NCBI GenBank assembly: GCA_964467455.1
Contig: CAYXQJ010000079.1
Coordinates: forward strand, 1 to 10,355
DNA length: 10,355 bases
Origin: OLB6 sp964467455
GTDB taxonomy: Bacteria; Bacteroidota; Ignavibacteria; Kapaibacteriales; Kapaibacteriaceae
Direction of reading: 5' to 3'
Below are positions 1-5,474 of this stretch, in pieces. The position numbers and the translations under genes are program-made. Under the pieces are notes generated by a model that searched no databases, was not told where the DNA came from, and saw only the letters and a list, made by a program, of their open reading frames with translations. How positions within the stretch are numbered: position 1 is the first letter of the stretch; the number at the start of each line of letters is the position of its first letter.

Positions 1-176
1 TACGCAATCCGGGCAGTGGCGCCGCAGGATTGAGTTCTTTGAGTGGCTATCAACTGCGCGACGGCGAGGCCTGCATCCCCGGGCGCGTCATTCCGAACAA
101 CGGCGGGCGCGATTTCTTTGGCAATCCCGTTCCTGCCGATCAACCACCGTGTGTCGGCGCGGCGCAGTCGAAGTAA
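1..176 (+). CDS. 3' end of a secreted protein with a beta-helix-type C-terminal tail (partial)
   Basis: Open from the left edge in the frame starting at base 3; 57 codons end at TAA 174-176. The tail reads as a repeat remnant (YQLRDGEACIPG) followed by NNGGRDFFGNPVPADQPP. This pattern, a 'YxLxxGSPCIxxG' unit and then 'GGRDFxGNPxP', is familiar at the C-termini of extracellular right-handed parallel beta-helix and related carbohydrate-associated proteins. Family membership is inferred from this tail only, because the catalytic or binding part lies outside the window. The usual final 'DIGAFE' is replaced by CVGAAQSK. The gene converges on the TonB receptor gene with a 10-base gap and no visible terminator hairpin between them. 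Confidence 0.6.
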   Translation, partial: RNPGSGAAGLSSLSGYQLRDGEACIPGRVIPNNGGRDFFGNPVPADQPPCVGAAQSK

Positions 177-186
177 TCAATCGTTT

Positions 187-2751
187 TCAGAACCGCGCCG
201 TCAACGCGGCGCGCACTTGAATCGGCTCGACCGGATGGAAATGAATTTCTTCCTGCGGCGCACCGCCGGGCGTGGTTTGCGATTCGTAAAAATACGAGAT
301 GTCGTGATCCTTGCGGTCGAGCAGATTCAACACTTCCACCGTCGCCGTCCACGTTTTATTGAACTGATAGCCTAGCTGCGCGTTAACCAAGATCGTTTCC
401 GGTGATCGCACGCTATCATCTTCGATCAATGGACGCGGCCCGAAGTAGCGCAAGCGCACGCTGCTGAAGAAGCCACAATCGGCGCGATAAGTGACGCCTG
501 CTGAAACGACCGTCTCAATCGCACCGGGAATATGATCGCCTGCCGGATCGTAATCACGAAACTCCGCGTGCGAGAACGACGCATCGAAATCAAACGTCAG
601 GTTGCGCGTGACGCTGTAAAAGTTCGCCCACTCAACGCCGTAACGTCGGCTCGGACGACTCGCCTCGGTTGCGCCTGCGTCGCCAACGAAGAGCAATTCC
701 GAATCAATATCCAGCCACCAGAAGGACAGCGTGCTTTGCAAACCGTTCACCGCGAGCGTGCGAAGTCCAATCTGCGCGCCATACGTTTGCACGAGTGGAT
801 CAGCCCGCATCACCGGCGTGACACCATCCGTGGGATCAATGCGTGTGGTCGCACCACGCCCGTCGTTGCTGTGAAAACCAAGGCCGCCCTGCACGTAGAT
901 TTCCGTTTGCGCCCACGGTCCGAATACCAGCGTCGCTTTCGGACTCGCGATGCCGTCGTAACGCTCATCGGAATTCGCCGCCAAGGTGCTGTCCACGTCA
1001 TAGCGATAAACCTCGCCGCGCAATCCCACCGTGCTGCGAAAATAATCGGTCCACTGAATCTTATTTTCCCAGAACGCGCCGACGCTCGTTTGAATCACAT
1101 CGTCGGCCCGCGTGGTGGCCGAAAGTGTTCCGCCGACTTTGTCCACGCGCACCCGACCTTGCGTCTGATAAAGCCCGTTGCGAATCCAATCATTTCGCAC
1201 CTGCGTGCCGAACATGTTTTCCATCTCACGTTCGCCGAGTTGGCCGTAGAACGTGTGGCGCACGTCCAATCCCGCGGCCCAGCGCCGATCCACCTGTTCA
1301 AATTGATCGCCCAGCACGTTGTCCGTCAGGAAATAGGTAAAGTCGCTGAACAAATCCATGTCGTAGTAAAACGTGTACGCCATGACTTTAGTCGCGGAAT
1401 CGGCGTCGCTGCGATGCCACTCGCCTTGCAGACTGTAACGCTGCGAATCACCGCCGGTCGTGTTGTCGAGCGAACCGAAGCGCGTCACCAATCCGTCCGC
1501 GATTGCACTCGCGGCGATCTGATCGCTGGAATCCCATTCGCCGTGATACGCGCGCGCGGTGAAACTGAAACCGTTCGCCGCATCGCCACGACTGTAGGTC
1601 AATTGGCCGTTCACTTTGTTGTAGTTATCCGGTTTGTCCCACGGTCCGTCGTTGTGCATGAATTCGCCAGCGTAAAGCAGATGACCGTCGCCCACTTGCG
1701 GCGAATCGGCGAACATCACGCGCCCGTAGTTGAAGCTACCACCTTCGACGGTCGCAATGCTTTGCGGAAGCACCTTGAAAAATTCGAGTCGCGCCGCGCC
1801 GGCGGATGAGAAATCACCGTTCTCCACGTAATAAACGCCCTTTTGATAATTCACGCGCTGCACGAGTTCCGGAATCACAATGTTCATGTCCGCGTAACCC
1901 TGGCCGTGCCCATGCGTCGGCAGATTCAACGGCATGCCGTCGAGGAACGTGGCGAAGTCCGTGCCGTGATCGAGATTGAAGCCGCGCAGAAAATATTGGT
2001 TCGCTTTACCGCCACCGGCGTGTTGCGTGATGATGACGCCGGGAATCGTTTCAAGCAGTTCGCCCGGTCGCAGCGTGGGACGATCCGCCAATTCCGCCGC
2101 GCCGACCGTGCCCTCCGTCGCCGAATCCGCGATGCCCAGCAAACTGTCCGCACGACCTTCCACCACGATTTCGTCCAACACAATTGGGGTGACCTGATTG
2201 GTCGTCTGCGCGTGCGCTTTGGCTCCCGCAAATAGTGCAACCGCCGCCACTGCGCCACGAGCGACCACGAAACCCAATCCTTGCAACAGAATTGTGGCGA
2301 CCACGAAACCGCCCACGAACGAAACCGCACTCGCCGAGACTGGCATTTCCGCGCCATGCGCGAGTCCGTGGAAGAATGCAAAAAATGCCGCGAGCGCCGC
2401 GTTGCCAGTGTTGGTCAGCTTCACTCGCTCAATGAGAATCCAACCAATCACCGGCACGGAAAGCATGATGATGAATTCCACGCCCGGCACATTGACTCCG
2501 AGCGCTCCCGCGATGCCGCCGACGACCATTGCGCCAACAAACGCCGCCGGAATCTGCCAGCGCGCCGCGCCAAACTTTTGCGCCGCCCAAATGCCCACCG
2601 CGAGCATCACGATCAAATGATCCCAACCAAACAGCGGATGCGTGAAGCCCGGCGCAAAGCCATTGGGCACATGAAATCCGTCATGCGCAAATGCTGCTTT
2701 CGGGCTGAGGAATAAACCCAGGAAGATAGCCAATCGTTTCAATGTTTTCAT
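187..2751 (-). CDS. HupE/UreJ nickel-cobalt permease fused in frame to a TonB-dependent outer-membrane receptor
   Basis: 854 aa. Residues 1-22 form a signal peptide (KAAFA|HDG). Residues 23-181 match HupE/UreJ permeases: HPLFGWDH at 38-45 (the HX5DH metal motif), FHGLAHGAE at 127-135, and about six hydrophobic segments (44-58, 66-86, 90-107, 115-133, 140-163, 166-181). The sixth ends in AKAHA|Q, which looks like a second signal-peptidase site. A TonB-box-like DEIVV (193-197), a plug domain (about 215-325, with LRGFNLDHGTDFATFLDG and the His-containing LPTHGHGQGY) and a beta-barrel ending in Phe854 follow, all of normal receptor length. ATG 2751 is chosen because the frame runs on to 2976 but only this start gives a signal peptide; no Shine-Dalgarno precedes it. 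Known of the families: HupE moves Ni2+/Co2+ across the inner membrane, and TonB receptors import metal chelates across the outer one. Inferred: both halves serve one Ni/Co (or chelate) uptake route. A one-frame fusion is unusual; internal initiation at 2268 is the alternative. Confidence 0.88.
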   Translation of the reverse strand: MKTLKRLAIFLGLFLSPKAAFAHDGFHVPNGFAPGFTHPLFGWDHLIVMLAVGIWAAQKFGAARWQIPAAFVGAMVVGGIAGALGVNVPGVEFIIMLSVPVIGWILIERVKLTNTGNAALAAFFAFFHGLAHGAEMPVSASAVSFVGGFVVATILLQGLGFVVARGAVAAVALFAGAKAHAQTTNQVTPIVLDEIVVEGRADSLLGIADSATEGTVGAAELADRPTLRPGELLETIPGVIITQHAGGGKANQYFLRGFNLDHGTDFATFLDGMPLNLPTHGHGQGYADMNIVIPELVQRVNYQKGVYYVENGDFSSAGAARLEFFKVLPQSIATVEGGSFNYGRVMFADSPQVGDGHLLYAGEFMHNDGPWDKPDNYNKVNGQLTYSRGDAANGFSFTARAYHGEWDSSDQIAASAIADGLVTRFGSLDNTTGGDSQRYSLQGEWHRSDADSATKVMAYTFYYDMDLFSDFTYFLTDNVLGDQFEQVDRRWAAGLDVRHTFYGQLGEREMENMFGTQVRNDWIRNGLYQTQGRVRVDKVGGTLSATTRADDVIQTSVGAFWENKIQWTDYFRSTVGLRGEVYRYDVDSTLAANSDERYDGIASPKATLVFGPWAQTEIYVQGGLGFHSNDGRGATTRIDPTDGVTPVMRADPLVQTYGAQIGLRTLAVNGLQSTLSFWWLDIDSELLFVGDAGATEASRPSRRYGVEWANFYSVTRNLTFDFDASFSHAEFRDYDPAGDHIPGAIETVVSAGVTYRADCGFFSSVRLRYFGPRPLIEDDSVRSPETILVNAQLGYQFNKTWTATVEVLNLLDRKDHDISYFYESQTTPGGAPQEEIHFHPVEPIQVRAALTARF
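2266..2282 (-). promoter_or_regulatory. Possible internal ribosome binding site and GTG start for the TonB-receptor half
   Basis: Inside the fusion, AAGGA (2282-2278) lies 9 nt before an in-frame GTG (2268-2266, codon 162). Starting there gives MVARGAVAAVALFAGAKAHA|Q, a textbook signal peptide with a basic residue, a hydrophobic core and an AHA cleavage site. The same 9-nt spacing is seen at the two other downstream starts in this window (3616 and 4724). This would let the receptor be made as its own precursor although no stop codon ends the permease part. Translation from this site is inferred. Confidence 0.45.
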
Positions 2752-2938
2752 AATTGCAGAGTCGGCTCGCCGGAGGCTCGGCGATGGGCCGCCAACGTGA
2801 AGAGAAAATGTCCCGACGGCAATCTTTACTTCATCGCGCTTCACCCAAACAAATCTATTGCTCACGTCATTGAGCAGCGATTGGCTGCCCCGTAAGTTTT
2901 CCATTGCTGCGTGGCTAGACACCGATAATCCTAAGCCC
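2752..2938. promoter_or_regulatory. Divergent intergenic region between the fusion gene and the membrane-protein pair
   Basis: 187 bases separate the divergent starts. For the rightward gene, GATAAT (2924-2929; five of six match the -10 consensus) ends 9 nt before ATG 2939; no good -35 is seen. For the leftward fusion gene I find no convincing promoter. A small inverted repeat, TCGCCG-GAGGCT-CGGCGA (2767-2784), lies just upstream of its start. I looked for the cobalamin riboswitch core and saw none. The region also holds two short repeats shared with the mutS end: TCACCCAAACAAATC (2841-2855) and GCGTGGCTAGACAC (2909-2922). Confidence 0.45.
2841..2855 (-). repeat. Short copy (A) of the mutS 3' terminus
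   Basis: TCACCCAAACAAATC on the + strand is identical to the last 15 bases of mutS (codons DLFG plus stop on the - strand). The match to copy B is 16 bases, from 2840. Sequence to the right (TATTGC against CATCTG) is only loosely alike. An exact 15-base match recurring three times in 10 kb in the same orientation is very unlikely by chance, but this copy is too short to prove a common origin. Confidence 0.5.
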
Positions 2939-3619
2939 ATGCAAATCAGTCGTGGGTGCGCGTGGGTTCTCTTCATTGCAGGTTCTTTCGCGATGGTTTC
3001 GCCTGCACATGCAGGGATGACGGTTTACGGTTTGCGCGATATTTACCGCCTGCGGCTCGAAGAAATTTCGTTTTTCATCGTTCTGCTTCTCGCTAGCGCC
3101 CTTGTGCTGAAACTGCTTTGGAACTACGCCTTCAACGGGTTCAATTCGATTCCACGGCTCAGATACCTTCAAGCCCTTTGCGCATCGCTATTGTTCGGGT
3201 TGATCATGTTGCTCATTCTCACGATGATTTCCGGCATTCGCGAGGTGCTTACCCCGGGCGCTTGGCGGAAGCAAGGCACTTCCTATCGCCTGAACGACCC
3301 ATCACAAGAACCGACCCGGCGGCGAAGCATGGAACATTTGCGCGGGGCGTTGTTAAATTTTGCTCGAAGTCACGAGGGCCGGTTTCCGCAAAACGATTTC
3401 ATTCCAGAAATACCTGAAAAACTTTGGGAGTCTCCCGATCAGCTCGGTTCGCGTTACATCTACTTCGGCGGTTTATCCACGAATGAAAGCAACGCCGTTT
3501 TGGTTCTCGAGCCCGCAAACTTCGGCGACTCCCGTTTCGTTCTCAAGGCATCAGGCGAGGTGGAACTGTTTTCCAACCAAGAAATCCGGCGAAGACTGGA
3601 GGGAGGATCGCCACCATGA
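2939..3619 (+). CDS. Unrecognised membrane protein with a pseudopilin-like soluble C-terminal domain
   Basis: 226 aa. ATG 2939 is preferred over 2858 because it begins a signal peptide (residues 1-25, SPAHA|G) and has a -10-like box just upstream. Two membrane segments follow (about 44-61 and 77-100). The soluble part contains LTPGAWRKQG (104-113), then EHLRGALLNFARSHEGRFP (132-150), then RYIYFGG and FVLKASGEVELFSNQEI (200-216). That order resembles the globular part of type II secretion G-like pseudopilins of Verrucomicrobiota and Planctomycetota ('LR.AL..YA..HGRFP ... Y.Y.GG ... VLF.DGHVE.LS..EF'). It lacks the N-terminal prepilin cleavage motif, so it is not itself a pseudopilin. The function is unknown. 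Its stop overlaps the next start (ATGA), so the two are probably co-translated. GC is visibly lower than in the receptor gene and in most of mutS. Confidence 0.8.
   Translation: MQISRGCAWVLFIAGSFAMVSPAHAGMTVYGLRDIYRLRLEEISFFIVLLLASALVLKLLWNYAFNGFNSIPRLRYLQALCASLLFGLIMLLILTMISGIREVLTPGAWRKQGTSYRLNDPSQEPTRRRSMEHLRGALLNFARSHEGRFPQNDFIPEIPEKLWESPDQLGSRYIYFGGLSTNESNAVLVLEPANFGDSRFVLKASGEVELFSNQEIRRRLEGGSPP
3601..3606 (+). promoter_or_regulatory. Strong Shine-Dalgarno for the second membrane-protein gene
   Basis: GGGAGG (part of GGAGGGAGG) ends 9 nt before ATG 3616, inside the 3' end of the upstream gene. It fixes the start, and with the ATGA overlap it indicates translational coupling. Confidence 0.75.
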
Positions 3620-4416
3620 GCGCGAACACCAATCCAAATCCTTCTGGAATCCGACGTGGCTTGGGATGCGTGATCAGGCTGGCCTTGCTTTTGTTGGTTC
3701 TCTTCTTTCTCTTCATGTTCATGGCGGCTGGCATTGGATCGGGGCAAATTGATGCTCTTATTGCGCTGACTTTTGGTTGGCTTGGCTTCCTGAAACGCAC
3801 CGTGCCCGGGATTACCTGGAACTGGGACCTCATTGGCATGGCCCTATTCTGTGTTGGGGCAATTATCTTGTTGGGCCACAGGTTTGCCGCTTGGATCGCA
3901 ACGCAGATCGCTTCAAAGCGCGGCAGGTCCTGGCAATGGCTGTGGCGGTGGACGTGGTGTGGGGTGATCGGATTGAGCCTCCTGTTTGTCATTGGAATGT
4001 GTGTCGGCGGTGCGGCTCACCAAATCGGGTGGATTGCCGGAAGTGAAGAACCCTGGTTCGAACGAAAGCCCCGCTATTTCGAAGAAAGAAATCAAATGCG
4101 CGGCCTCGACACTGAGTTTCGAATTGCCTTGGCTGAAACCAATACCATTAACGCTGTGCGGCAAATCTTGCGGGATTCTCATGAGGAGAAGCGTTCCCTT
4201 GAACGTCAAAACCATTCGCTGCTTCACACTTTCCACATCCTTTTTGTCTCCACGAACGGAAGCCAGGCGGACGCAATCATCATGTTTCCTCGTGATCCAG
4301 AGATCAAATCACGCCTCAATGGCTATTTAATTACCGACGTCGACAGTGCGTTGATTCCCGCGGACCAATTGCCCGCGTTGTTGAAGGAGCGAGCTCAGTT
4401 TCTCATCTCGTTTTAG
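3616..4416 (+). CDS. Unrecognised three-pass membrane protein, second gene of the pair
   Basis: 266 aa. The start is set by ATGA overlap with the previous stop and by GGGAGG at 9 nt. Hydrophobic segments lie at about 16-39, 69-94 and 111-133, with basic stretches RR (13-14) and KRGR (101-104). A soluble domain of about 125 residues follows (140-266), mostly helical with one strand-like stretch (HTFHILFVSTNG, then ADAIIMFP). I see no catalytic motif and do not recognise a family. The coupling and the shared membrane-plus-soluble-domain design suggest it works with the 226-aa protein, perhaps as a heteromeric membrane complex; this is inference. The stop lies 13 bases before a copy of the mutS 3' end. 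Confidence 0.8.
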   Translation: MSANTNPNPSGIRRGLGCVIRLALLLLVLFFLFMFMAAGIGSGQIDALIALTFGWLGFLKRTVPGITWNWDLIGMALFCVGAIILLGHRFAAWIATQIASKRGRSWQWLWRWTWCGVIGLSLLFVIGMCVGGAAHQIGWIAGSEEPWFERKPRYFEERNQMRGLDTEFRIALAETNTINAVRQILRDSHEEKRSLERQNHSLLHTFHILFVSTNGSQADAIIMFPRDPEIKSRLNGYLITDVDSALIPADQLPALLKERAQFLISF

Positions 4417-4429
4417 TGGCGCGTAGCTT

Positions 4430-4495
4430 TCACCCAAACAAATCCCATCTGCGGCAGCGGGACGAGTTGTTTGAGTTGTCGCGCTCTTGCTGGCG
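4430..4495 (-). repeat. Copy (B) of the last 22 codons of mutS
   Basis: Aligned with mutS 5475-5540, it has 61 identities in 67 columns, four substitutions and two single-base indels. The indels shift the frame, but the end still reads DLFG and stop. It begins 13 bases after the stop of the 266-aa gene and ends one base before the stop codon of the 75-aa gene, so it fills almost the whole gap between these convergent genes. It is a direct copy, in the same orientation as mutS. It is too short to be a functional gene fragment. Confidence 0.9.
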
Positions 4496-4496
4496 G

Positions 4497-4724
4497 TCAG
4501 GATTTTGGCTGCGGAGGCTTGGGAAGTTTTTCTTGTTTGACCCAGTCGCCGAAATCACGCGCAACGGCAGCTTCCAATTCCGGTCCCGTGTAGCCAGAAC
4601 GTCGAGCGGCTTCCTCCAACGCGGCTTTGTATCTCCGCAACATCTCGGGCTTTTCCGAACCGGAGCAGAACCGCAGATCGTACTTCGCGGCGTGAAGACG
4701 GGCGATGTAGTCAGGACGCGGCAC
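4497..4724 (-). CDS. Small unrecognised protein, second gene of a two-gene operon
   Basis: 75 aa, GTG start. GGGAGG (4739-4734) stands 9 nt before the GTG, and the reading frame overlaps the last 14 bases of the 143-aa gene, so translation is likely coupled. The product is hydrophilic: MPRPDYIARLHAAKYDLR, then a helical stretch with Lys/Arg/Glu, then a Pro/Lys-rich tail (LPKPPQPKS). No signal peptide or membrane segment is seen. I do not recognise the family. A toxin-antitoxin-like pair is one possible reading of two small overlapping genes, but no motif supports it. Confidence 0.65.
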   Translation of the reverse strand: MPRPDYIARLHAAKYDLRFCSGSEKPEMLRRYKAALEEAARRSGYTGPELEAAVARDFGDWVKQEKLPKPPQPKS

Positions 4725-5142
4725 CGAATACGGCCTCCCGGACTCGCTTCAATTCGTCCTCGGTAAAGCCGTGATGCCATTCCCGGAGGCTTTGTTCCAG
4801 TTCCGCGACGTAAGCTTCAATCTCCTCGTGCTTGATTTGAAATTTGACCAGGTCGTCAGGTTTGAATCGCTTGGAATCAATAATCAATGCCTGGCCAATC
4901 GTCAGCAAGCCGTGGAGGCAAAGGGCATGAAACTGCAGATCAATCGGTTTCGGCAGGCCAAGAATTATCCGCTTATTCTCGATTTTGCGAAATTGTTTGA
5001 CCGCTAAATCCCACTGGAAAAGTTTCTGAGCGAAAAGATCGCTTTCTTCCTCGCGGGCAACATCTTTAATTAAATCCTCAACCCATGCCCACTCTTCTCT
5101 GGTGATGTTGTCTTCGTCAAATCGCTGTTGGAGCGGAGCCAT
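4711..5142 (-). CDS. Unrecognised mostly helical protein, first gene of a two-gene operon
   Basis: 143 aa, cytoplasmic by appearance (no signal peptide or membrane span). It is rich in charged residues with long predicted helices: 10-60, then a hydrophobic HALCLHGLLTIGQALII (72-88), then a Glu/Lys-rich helix to the end. No family is recognised. ATG 5142 has no Shine-Dalgarno but sits 6 nt after a good -10, consistent with a leaderless message. The coding strand runs the same way as mutS, 333 bases downstream of it. GC is near 48 % in the stretch I counted (4861-4920), against about 62 % in most of mutS, which fits acquisition from elsewhere. Confidence 0.7.
   Translation of the reverse strand: MAPLQQRFDEDNITREEWAWVEDLIKDVAREEESDLFAQKLFQWDLAVKQFRKIENKRIILGLPKPIDLQFHALCLHGLLTIGQALIIDSKRFKPDDLVKFQIKHEEIEAYVAELEQSLREWHHGFTEDELKRVREAVFGAAS
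4734..4739 (-). promoter_or_regulatory. Shine-Dalgarno deciding the GTG start of the 75-aa gene
   Basis: GGGAGG, 9 nt before GTG 4724, inside the 3' end of the 143-aa gene. It is the main evidence that the short 75-aa frame is a real gene. Confidence 0.7.
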
Positions 5143-5148
5143 GGGCAG

Positions 5149-5177
5149 AATCTATGGCTGCCACTATGAGACGTCAA
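5149..5177 (-). promoter_or_regulatory. Sigma-70-like promoter of the two-gene operon, possibly leaderless
   Basis: TTGACG (5177-5172; five of six match consensus), a 17-base spacer, TAGATT (5154-5149; four of six), then only 6 nt (CTGCCC) before ATG 5142. Transcription would start at or next to the A of ATG. A palindrome, CACGA-CAATTC-TCGTG (5200-5215), lies 22 bases upstream of the -35. It could be an operator, or part of the neighbouring repeat. Confidence 0.6.
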
Positions 5178-5218
5178 GTGTTGCAAACGTCCCAGACATC
5201 ACGACAATTCTCGTGAAT

Positions 5219-5300
5219 AATCCATCGGCGGGAGCGGGCGAGTTGGTTTGAGTTCGTCGCGCCCTGCACCGGCGCGACGGGCGGACGTTGCCCTTCGGGG
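5219..5300 (-). repeat. Degenerate copy (D) of the mutS 3' end
   Basis: It aligns with mutS 5488-5568 with small indels. The clearest blocks are GGGCGAGTT(G)GTTTGAGTT followed by GTCGCGC, and GGGCGGACGTTGCC(C)TTCGGGG. On the - strand it reads RDELKPTRPLPPMDYSREL against RDKLKQLAPPPQMDLFG in MutS. It extends further into mutS than copy B but does not keep the terminal DLFG-stop. From memory, similar 'RPLPPMDYSREL' strings recur as spurious translations in Verrucomicrobiota genomes, so this may be a dispersed repeat rather than a local duplication. Confidence 0.75.
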
Positions 5301-5302
5301 AT

Positions 5303-5332
5303 CGGAGCGCGAGCGGTCCCCCGCTCGCAGCG
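5303..5332 (+). repeat. REP-like palindrome 1
   Basis: Perfect 8-bp stem GCGAGCGG-TCCC-CCGCTCGC (5309-5328), flanked by CGGAGC on the left and AGCG on the right. The reverse complement of palindrome 2 has the same flanks and the same TCC loop core but different stem bases, changed in pairs. It lies directly after copy D. Confidence 0.75.
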
Positions 5333-5436
5333 TATGGCAAACAGTGAGGTGCTTGGACTGGCAAAACCGAGCTTTCTCGATCCGAGGCCAGGCGTGGCTA
5401 GACACACGAACTTTCGGGGACTGGTCTCGTGCTGGC

Positions 5437-5466
5437 GCGCTGCGGACGGGGACCGTCCGCGCTCCG
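5437..5466 (-). repeat. REP-like palindrome 2, inverted relative to palindrome 1
   Basis: Perfect 8-bp stem GCGGACGG-GGA-CCGTCCGC (5442-5460). Read on the - strand it is CGGAGC, stem, TCC loop, stem, AGCGC, matching palindrome 1 apart from paired stem changes (GGAC/GTCC against GAGC/GCTC) and one loop base. The two form an inverted pair of the BIME type, 8 bases from the mutS stop. Confidence 0.75.
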
Positions 5467-5474
5467 GCTGATTC

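Larger units (their letters stand above)
5143..5474. other. Repeat-rich non-coding spacer downstream of mutS
   Basis: 332 bases without a credible gene. From left to right it holds: the promoter of the 143-aa gene; a 16-base palindrome (5200-5215); a degenerate copy of the mutS 3' end (5219-5300); REP-like palindrome 1 (5303-5332); about 105 bases of unassigned sequence including GCGTGGCTAGACAC (5392-5405), which also occurs at 2909-2922; and REP-like palindrome 2 (5437-5466), ending 8 bases from the mutS stop. Palindrome 2 could act as an RNA 3'-end stabiliser for mutS. It lacks a T-run and so is not a typical rho-independent terminator. Confidence 0.7.

Noticed and set aside
532..1809. 425-codon open frame on the + strand opposite the TonB receptor
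   Set aside because: Composition is dominated by Arg/Val/Ala/His with no recognisable domain; it is the antisense shadow of a clear receptor gene in high-GC DNA.
2752..2938. Cobalamin or nickel/cobalt riboswitch upstream of the receptor fusion
   Set aside because: I looked for the conserved cobalamin-box core and for a NiCo-type four-way junction and could not find either.
2752..2976. 75-codon N-terminal extension of the HupE-TonB receptor frame up to an ATG at 2976
   Set aside because: It overlaps the start of the divergent 226-aa gene, has no signal-like or conserved sequence, and would bury the clear signal peptide that begins at 2751.
4430..4780. 116-codon - strand frame ending in RRWDLFG
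   Set aside because: It is out of frame with the two better-supported small genes and owes its end only to the frameshifted mutS-tail copy.
5442..5460. Rho-independent terminator of mutS
   Set aside because: The 8-bp stem is strong, but no T-run follows it on the - strand, and it matches the palindrome family; it is better called a REP-like element.
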